From Isoetes taiwanensis (lineage: Eukaryota > Streptophyta > Lycopodiopsida > Isoetales > Isoetaceae), in assembly GCA_021234155.1 (NCBI GenBank), contig JAJEKV010000040.1, forward strand, positions 9,405,541-9,469,540: 64,000 bases of DNA, written 5' to 3'. The notes under the pieces are model-generated. The model did not search any database. It was not told where the DNA came from and saw only the letters and a list, made by a program, of their open reading frames with translations. A program made the translations under genes and the position numbers. Below, piece by piece: positions 57,101-64,000 of the stretch. Within the stretch, counting starts at the first letter, position 1, and each line of letters begins with the position of its first letter.

Positions 57101-57990
57101 TGTTCTAAGCATGTGTTTTTACTCAGTTTTTAACGTTCATATGTGCAACTTCCAATAACAGCACATGTTGATATTGACAAGAATGGAGATTATTTGTTTT
57201 TGTAATTATTTTTATTATTAAAATTGTCTAATGACAGTATCATCAATATATTACCTTTTTTTTTAATAAATTTTGGTAGAGAAAATAATGCTTTATAACA
57301 TTTTAGCGGGGGTAAAAGTGAGATGCAGGTGCGAATCATGGATTCGAACTGCCCACGATGTCTCACTACTATCAAGCACGTGAGACAACTCATCCAGAAT
57401 GTAGGCTCGTGTAGTGGAATCAGATATCGCCTCAGTTGGCACCCTCTATGACTCTTACAGAATTCTCCCATTGCAATTTTAATTCTCTCTCCATTTACGA
57501 GTTAGCAATTGTCGAGTTAACGAGGAATTTACATGAGCTAGCAGTCATAAACATATATATTTGTTCCTAGATGCTTACAAGGTATATATAGACATCAACT
57601 AATAAGTTGATATGTGGTTGAGTTTACATGAGCTAGAAGTCATAAACATACACATTTGTTCCCATATATATACTTATAACATATACAAGTCCCTTATTAT
57701 TTAAAGACTGTATGAGATGACTGTGTATTGCATCAATAAACCTTTGTTAGATTTATATTTATTGAGGTTATGCAAAGACTATCATAGTAAATAAGCAACA
57801 ATAAAGAAATAATAATACGATGGCATGCAATCATATTATAGTTCACTAAAGTTACCTGAAATTACATGGCTAGAACTTTAGTAACTTTGATGGGTGCTTT
57901 ACCATACCTCTACCAAGTTGTGTGCACGAAAGCATTATCCCTTTCTTCACTTGCAGTGCCGAAGGAAGAGACAAATAAAGAGCGTGAATG
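57101..57990. other. AT-rich, presumed Helitron body
   Basis: No gene is supported. A small direct repeat ('catgagctagcagtcataaacata' block at about 57530 and 57625) is present. Confidence 0.35.
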
Positions 57991-58862
57991 CAAGGAAAGA
58001 AGGAAGGAAGAAAGGAAGGAAGGTATTTTTATCGTTCAGGGAGACCAATCGGTCTATGGGACCCAATACAAAAGCGCAGCAAGCGGATTACTACCCGGAT
58101 TAAAAAACCCCCGTCCCAAAGGGTTTTCGAGGGAAAAACCATGGCAAAACAATCAGCCCTGTGGCGACAAACCGTTCAATATCTGAAATACAAAAACACA
58201 CAAATATATACACTCATGTACAGGTACCCATAGTGCCCGATCGAAAGCAGCTAGGCGGGGAACAAAGGTGGGCTCGCAGATCGATTACCTCCCGAATGTA
58301 CGACGACCCTAGGGGCACGACCGGCGGTGTGTTCATCAGCAAATGTAGGGGCAAGTCCGCCATACTAAGGGAACATATCCGCCCGGATCGATTTGAATCA
58401 CGGCAACTCGGAAAGTGTGAGACTCATCCTCAATGGCACCCGTTTGATAAAGCCCGACAGAGCCCGTCTGGCGGGCTCCCCAATCCCACCGCCGCCTCGA
58501 TCGCGGAGATGGTGGGCACACTTGCGGCGAATGGAGGCAATGAGTCTCACGCTTTTGAGGGCGGTGGGAACGCTAGTAGAGTCGGGCCGGACCAGCGGGG
58601 TTGATGTGCTCCTTGTAATGGCTGCGTTTTGACCGCCTAGAGCTGGGGTGTCCCGAGCTTGCCAAGGAAGCAAGCGTCGTGTATTCCCCGCAAGCCTGCC
58701 ACGATCGGCCTCTGGTCCACTGCGCACGATCTGTGTTCTCGCACATTCCATCGGGCGAACCACTAAATCTCTCTTACCCCTCCAACGGGCCACAGAGCTG
58801 CCTGGGCCCATTGCCATAGCGTAAGCCAGGTGCGGGAGCCGAGCATCATCCATATTAACCAC
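57991..58862 (-). mobile_element. LINE 3' end, 5'-truncated (GGAA-tailed family)
   Basis: It starts (plus view) with 'gaaggaaggaagaaaggaag' and 'tatttttatcgttcagggag', then follows the LINE at 35551-36425 closely to 'catcatccatattaaccact' (58845-58862, compare 36400-36425). Only the 3' roughly 870 bp are present. No poly(T) precedes the GGAA tract here, unlike the copy at 35522. Confidence 0.85.
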
Positions 58863-59330
58863 TTTCTGAAAGTAGTATTTAAGTTTGATATATTTGTTTA
58901 ACATAAAAATTAAATCTCTGGGATATAATACATCAAACAGTGGTCTTTACCATAAAAGTGAGCATCAGCCCAATCTCTTAAGTTCTGTGTCAATCAGACC
59001 ATGATATTATATGTAATTAACAACTGTGTTAATATCAAAACTGAAGTTCATTGTTTGCAAGTGTTCAGACGAATACTTAAGAGTCAGTAACTCATTTTCA
59101 TTTCAAAATAAGCCCGAGGGCTGATACAAAAGCTGGCCCGAGGGCTAATACAAAAGATGTTCACCAAAAAATATTGACCTGCAAGCCACAATCTAGATCA
59201 CCATTGGCATGAGAGGAGAAGTAAAAAAGAGTAGGAGATCAACCAAAAAGAGTAGGAGAAGAGTGGAAGGCGAAGTCGTCTAGTGGCGCCATTGCATAGA
59301 TGAGTGGAAGCAATCAAGGACCAACGGGGC
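58863..59330. other. Intergenic / likely 3' region of the small minus-strand gene
   Basis: Contains a 24-bp tandem pair ('cccgagggctgatacaaaag' at about 59111 and 59134). No coding signal. Confidence 0.4.
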
Positions 59331-59331
59331 T

Positions 59332-59820
59332 CTAAAATAAAACGCTGTCTTCTTCAGTGACCACAATCTGGCAGTGGATCAGATCAGTATCACAACGAGC
59401 CCTTTCAAACTGAGATACTATTTCGGGAGACACCTCAACATGTAAAGAGGATCCTATAGCACGGGTAACCTTTGCTGGTGTAACAAGGCAATTGCGAATG
59501 GTGAAAAAATTTGGAGTTGTTGACGTAGTTGAGCTGCTAGGGCTGGGACAATTACTCTGTGGCAGGCGAGGCCGTTTCCCAGGCGAGGGCGCCCCCCTCC
59601 TACCGGACCTGGCAGTGTCCCAGGTCGGGCCACATCCAGGGAAACTCGTTTGGCGTGTTTGATCCATGTTCACGGCTGTGCCTGATACGTTAATCCAAGA
59701 AAACACGTTAGTTTTTCCCAGAAACCTACAAGGTTAAGCTGAATGAGATAACAGAAGCCGGAGCTTACCTGTAGCGCTTCGAGATACCTGATTAAGAATA
59801 CTCCGGCTCTCTATCTCGAC
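59332..59820 (-). CDS. Small Ser/Pro-rich protein, unrecognised
   Basis: The minus strand shows a plausible gene. A CCAAT-like box ('ggaaatgattggtc', about 59850) is followed by a leader exon ending at donor CTACAG|GTAAGC (59766/59765), a short intron (acceptor 'gtatcag' or 'cttgtag', near 59690-59735), and then the coding exon. The likely start at about 59667 (MDQTRQTSFPGCGPTW) gives 111 residues; an upstream ATG at 59706 is in frame. The middle is Ser/Pro/Thr-rich ('QSNCPSPSSSTTSTTPNFF') after a basic patch 'GKRPRL' that could be a nuclear signal. The end is 'EIVSQFERARCDTDLIHC'. No family is recognised. It is divergent from kinesin-12 across about 950 bp. Confidence 0.4.
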
Positions 59821-59989
59821 AATGAACTTCAAATTTAAAGGCCAAAGGAAATGATTGGTCTGGCGCGGCCTGGGCAAACCAGATTTCCAAAAAGCTTCGC
59901 CTTAAAGGCCGAATTCTTCCACTGCAGCCGGAGCAGAGAGGTTCCGAGCAGTTTAGGGCCGAATCGATTGAAGAATTAGGAGGGTTTAT

Positions 59990-60767
59990 GGATCACGACT
60001 GGAAATTCGGCGAAGGTGGGCCAATTTGGGGATGGTATCCGTTACCCTAGGGCACGGTAGCTGGCAACCATGAGGACGTAGGGGGCCTCGGGCATGGCAA
60101 AAACGGTGAAGTCGTGGGGCCCTTCATTGATGCACGGTCCTCGATCATGGGAGTGGCGGACGTACACAGTGTTAAGTGCCGTGTCAGCTGGCACACTCGG
60201 CGTCATCGCGAGTCCATAAGGCTGTCGAGGGCAGGTTCAGGGTATACGCGAATGGGGATATCGAAATAACGACAGGGGTTCCTAGACCCCCCCCGGCTCA
60301 CGACGCTATAACTTTTTAACCTTAGAGGATCTGAGCCAGCTAAGTTCATTAGGTAGCCAAAACACCTGGCGGACGTCTAAGCGCGCAAATGTACTTGGAG
60401 TTACAAGGATTTGCCTCTTAAAGTGCGCGAAACATGGCAACCATACCCTAAAACCCGTAATATATGAAAAACAAAATATCATAGCTTGAATGAACCTTTA
60501 ACGTTCAAATATATCTGATGGACGGAAATAGTTAACGGCAGGGTATAAACGGAATCCGTCATCTCAACGGTCACTAGTTTTTGTGTAGCATGATCCTGTC
60601 TCGAGCCCAAACAGCTAGGTACAGAAGATTTCTCACATGATCGGGGATACTCTTTCTTTGTGAGATCTTAGTTTGATCTGTAAAATCCTGCACCGGATTG
60701 CCAATATTATCAAAAGCATTTGCTGATCTATGAGAACTTTCTTAGCAAACGGAAAATCAAGAACACA
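59990..60767. promoter_or_regulatory. Region between the small gene and kinesin-12
   Basis: Should contain the kinesin promoter and 5'UTR. Moderately GC-rich at 60000-60290, then mixed. A C-run ('acccccccccggctc') lies near 60285. No TATA box is convincing, and no start site can be fixed. Confidence 0.35.
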
Positions 60768-63700
60768 ATGCCGATGATTCGTAGTCATTCATTTAGGGGA
60801 GTGGATTCGCCACACAGAGATCCATTATCTCCAGCTCTTTCTCGCCAAAAGAGTGTTCCTACAACTCCGACAAGGAGGCTTAAGCAGAATGCAGAAAATT
60901 TACCCCCTAATACAGCCCCTGCATTGCTTAAGGCAGATGGGTTCTCTTCTCCATCATTTTCTAAGCCTCCTATCCCCAAAAGCTCTGCCAAAGCTAATGG
61001 GTCTTTGAACAGTCCCGGTCTTCCTCCTCGCCCTCCTTCTGCAAAGCCATCTCCTAGTGCAAATAGAGTTCATGGCAATCAGGAGACAAGCGGAAATGCT
61101 AGACGCAAGCTTTCATGGGATGTGCAGAACAACTCTAATGTTCTTCAGGAGCATATTTCTGCAGTTTGTTCTAAGGTTTCCGAGAATAATACCAGCGATA
61201 CTGGAGTTCAGGTTCGATTTAAAACACCGTTCGCTTTATTTTTCAATGTTTCGATGTTTATTCAAGGAAAAAAATGGACGCTAAGAAGTTGAATCTCTAG
61301 GTTATGGTGAGAATTAGACCACTTAATAAGAAAGAACAAAATGAAGAGGCTGAGCGCATTATTATCAAGACGTCCCCAAATACTTTTTGTATGTCAGATC
61401 AGCAATATACATTTGATGCTGTTGCTGGAGAAGATGCATCTCAGGTAGAGAATCGATGTTGCCCTTTATTATGTTTGCTTACATCAGGGATCTTTTAACT
61501 CAGCTCTGAATTTTAGGAACAAATTTTTCAAACAATGGGCATGCCTATGGTGGAAAATTGCTTGCAAGGATTCAACAGCTCAATATTTGCATATGGACAG
61601 GTGATGTTGTAGAATTCTTGAATAGTAGGTCCGGCATTTTCTTACTTTTACTGAAATGTGTAAACTACAGACAGGGAGTGGGAAAACTTACACAATGTGG
61701 GGAACCATAGATGATCCTAGTAATGGCTCTGCTCCAAAGGAACAGCGAGGATTGACACCTCGAGTGTTTGAGAAGTTATTTGAACGGACAAAACAGGTAG
61801 ATAAAAATTAAATAATTGATTGCTATGCCGAATATAGGTAACAAAACTAAGATCAAATCTCATGCTGACAGGAAGAAAAGAAACATTGCACCAAGCAGCT
61901 AAGATACCAATGTAGATGCTCATTTCTTGAGGTGACACACCCGTTTTCTAGTCCAATCTGATTAAAACAATTTGGAGTTTTTCTTAGGCATCATCCTTTG
62001 TCTACTTCTTTCAGATATACAATGAGCAGATCATGGATCTTTTACAACCTAGTTTGAAAAACCTTCAGGCAAGTGGAAAGATGGTCTGACTTGTATCTTC
62101 TCTAGTCTAAAGATCCCTTTTTCTGCAGATTAGAGAGGACACCAAGACTGGTGTTTATGTTGATAATCTTACTGAGGAATACGTGTCTAACGTTGAGGAT
62201 GTCTCCCGGCTACTTTTGAAGGTGATTAAGTTTATTATTCCAGTCTACAATTTTCATTTACTTATTGGTATTGCATGAAACAGGGAATGTCAAATAGGAG
62301 GGTTGGCTCAACTTCTATGAACACAGAGAGTTCGAGGTCTCACTGTGTATTTACCTGTATTCTTGAATGCCGTTATAAGGTGCTTTGCACTTCTGCACTT
62401 TTGTTCATTAACCATGAGTTACATGGTAACATTCCCTCTTTGCTTATTATTTTTCAGAGCATGGCTGACGGGATGAGCAGTATAAGAAGCAGCAGAATAA
62501 ACCTTGTAGATTTGGCAGGGTCTGAGCGACAAAAACAAACTGCAGCTGCTGGAGAACGCCTTAAGGAAGCTGGAAGCATAAACCGTTCACTCTCACAGCT
62601 GGGGTAATGTTCTTCATGCTATTATGCTTAAATAACAAGTTAATATTGAAAGCATTATAGTAATACATTTGTGAGGTGCAGGAATCTGATCAACATTCTG
62701 GCAGAAGTTGCACAAACGGGAAAACAGAGGCATATACCATATCGTGATTCTCGTCTTACATTTTTACTGCAAGAATCACTTGGTGGCAATGCTAAATTAG
62801 CAATGATTTGTGCGGTGTCTCCTGCCAACAGGTAAGATTTGACAATTAAATAATGAGTAAGATCAGCAAATTACCATGTGAATATAGTCACAATCTGATT
62901 GAATTTTCATGCTGTAAATAGTTGCAAAAGCGAGACTCAAAGCACATTAAGATTTGCACAGAGAGCAAAGGCCATACGCAACAAAGCAGTTATTAATGAA
63001 GAGACTACAACTGATGCCAATTTGCTTAGGGAGCAGATACGACAATTGAAGGTCAATGATTATACACTTATTGTATGCTTTAGATATATTCTTCATGTTG
63101 CTGAAATGCTATTCTCTGCTTGTGATTTGCCAGGAGGAGCTTATGAGAATGAAATCTAAGGAGATTCAGCAAACTGGAACTGTGGGAGCATATTCAAATG
63201 CATGGAATGCCCGAAGAAGTTACAACCTACTGCGCTTCAGTTTAAATCATTCGGTTGCACCTCCTACTGCAGATTCGGATACCGAAGAGGACATGGAGAT
63301 CGATGATGATGACGTCGATGCCGCACAGAGTTCTAGGAATAAATCTGTAGGGGTTAAAAAAAGTATTGAAGGACATTTAGAATCTCCTTCTAGCTCCTGT
63401 CTTAGACTTGATGAGGATTTGAGGGGGCCATCTAATGCAGAATTTAAAAAGCAGGAATTGATAACAGTGGTGCATCCAAACATAGGTTCTATTTTGGAGT
63501 TTGCAATGGAGTCAGATGGAAATGATCAAATTCAGGATTCTGTAATGCTGAATGAAGGAATTGGAGGACATTTGGAATCTCCTTCTAGCCCTTGCACCAG
63601 ATTTGGTAAAGATTTGGTGGAGACAACCAATGCAGAGCTTAAAGAGAGAGAACTGCTAAGAGTGGTGCATTCAAATTTGGAGCCTATTCTGGAGTGTGCA

Positions 63701-64000
63701 ATGGAGACAGATGGTAATGCTCAAATTCAGGATTCTGTCATGGTGAAAGGAGTTGAAGGTCATGTGAGATCTCCTTCTAGACCCTGCATCAGAATTGATG
63801 GAGATTTGGGGGAGGCAATCACTCAAGAACCTAAAGAGAAAGAATTGGTTACAGTGGTGCATTCCAACTTGGAGCCTATTTTGGAGTGTGCAATGGAGAC
63901 AGACGAAAATGCTCAAAATCAGGATTCTATCATGGTGAAGGAAGGAGCTGAAGGACATTTGGAAACTCCCTCTCGCCCCTGCATCAGAGTTGATGAAGAT
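60768..64000 (+). CDS. Kinesin-12 (PAKRP1/KIN-12 type), 3' end beyond window
   Basis: KIN-12A/PAKRP1 motors act at the phragmoplast midzone in plant cytokinesis, binding microtubule plus ends. Twelve in-phase exons: 60768-61211, 61301-61444, 61517-61600, 61671-61796, 61872-61931, 62015-62068, 62129-62221, 62284-62379, 62458-62603, 62682-62831, 62922-63051, 63134 to beyond 64000 (798 codons so far). A Ser/Pro-rich head (residues 1-148, '[16 protein letters not shown]') precedes the motor: VMVRIRPL, P-loop '[13 protein letters not shown]' (223-235), '[11 protein letters not shown]' (switch I), 'LVDLAGSER' (383-391, switch II). The post-motor '[18 protein letters not shown]' resembles the PAKRP1 signature NARRSLNLLRSFGLGH. 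Intron 62069-62128 has a GC donor. The last exon holds tandem repeats. The first ATG in frame was chosen; the frame is open upstream. It looks intact. Confidence 0.93.
63371..64000 (+). repeat. Tandem 64-65-residue repeats in the kinesin-12 tail
   Basis: Units start at 63371, 63565, 63758 and 63953 (spacing 192-195 bp, always whole codons). Each reads GHLE(S/T)PS..C.R...DL, then (A)[16 protein letters not shown], then [18 protein letters not shown]. Units 2 and 3 are the closest pair. The array runs off the right edge, so total copy number is unknown. Preserved frame in all units suggests the repeats are translated. Confidence 0.9.

Noticed and set aside
57046-60455. Shared 'ggcaaccataccct' at 57046 and 60437 as a target duplication of a large insertion
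   Set aside because: A match of about 15-16 bp is expected by chance somewhere in 64 kb, and no element ends coincide with it.
1-64000. CRISPR arrays, rRNA genes, bacterial-type operons
   Set aside because: No such structure is present; direct repeats found are minisatellites or element repeats, and the genes have spliceosomal introns.

Overview
This window is nuclear DNA from a land plant. Two host genes are recognised with confidence, and both are split by spliceosomal introns: the large subunit of TFIIA (minus strand, 25760-29896 coding) and a plant-specific kinesin-12 of the PAKRP1/KIN-12 type (plus strand, from 60768 and running off the right edge). A truncated CYP74 (allene oxide synthase-like) fragment also points to plants. 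The rest is mostly old mobile DNA: L1-type LINEs, a second LINE family, CACTA, pogo-like, MITE, Helitron and LTR sequence. I cannot fix the species. The LINE flavours and short kinesin introns would fit a seed-free plant or a gymnosperm, but that is inference.

Layout. 1-9400: two 3' fragments of one L1-type LINE, a decayed trypsin-like protease gene, a 250-bp MITE and AT-rich filler. 9400-14060: tandem duplications, then a decayed transposase-like gene marked by an SDG...HGK..DG signature, then minisatellites. 14960-16260: a decayed FCP1/NIF-type phosphatase gene. 16585-24505: an L1-type LINE split by a CACTA element (17269-23983), which itself holds other LINE pieces and a tnp2/DUF4218 transposase gene. 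The CACTA borders are abnormal: 126 bp of LINE sequence is present on both sides, and an inverted 88-bp copy of transposase sequence sits at the right border. 25760-30560: TFIIA-L with its 5'UTR intron and a likely TATA box. 31100-35034: two copies of one dispersed repeat, each carrying MITEs that the other copy lacks. 35035-37616: a Helitron 3' end and a reverse-strand LINE.

38519-44451 is the most unusual region. It is an LTR-bearing element on the minus strand, with one 1587-bp LTR and a tRNA-Met-like primer site. Its interior shows no gag/pol that I recognise. It carries an unrecognised protein unit and a second unit whose C-terminal reading frame is clearly a histone-H3 fold. Upstream of the two units lie five copies of a roughly 70-bp double hairpin, most of them spaced about 205-211 bp apart. 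The element is treated as a broken fossil.

44951-60500: the CYP74 fragment, two more Helitron 3' ends, three more LINE fragments, a pogo/CENP-B-type transposon with its DDD residues visible, and a small unrecognised minus-strand gene with its own promoter-like region. 60768-64000: kinesin-12, whose tail already shows more than three copies of a 64-65-residue repeat.

The host genes look independent; no operon-like or pathway grouping is apparent. The local history is mainly nested insertion and repair.
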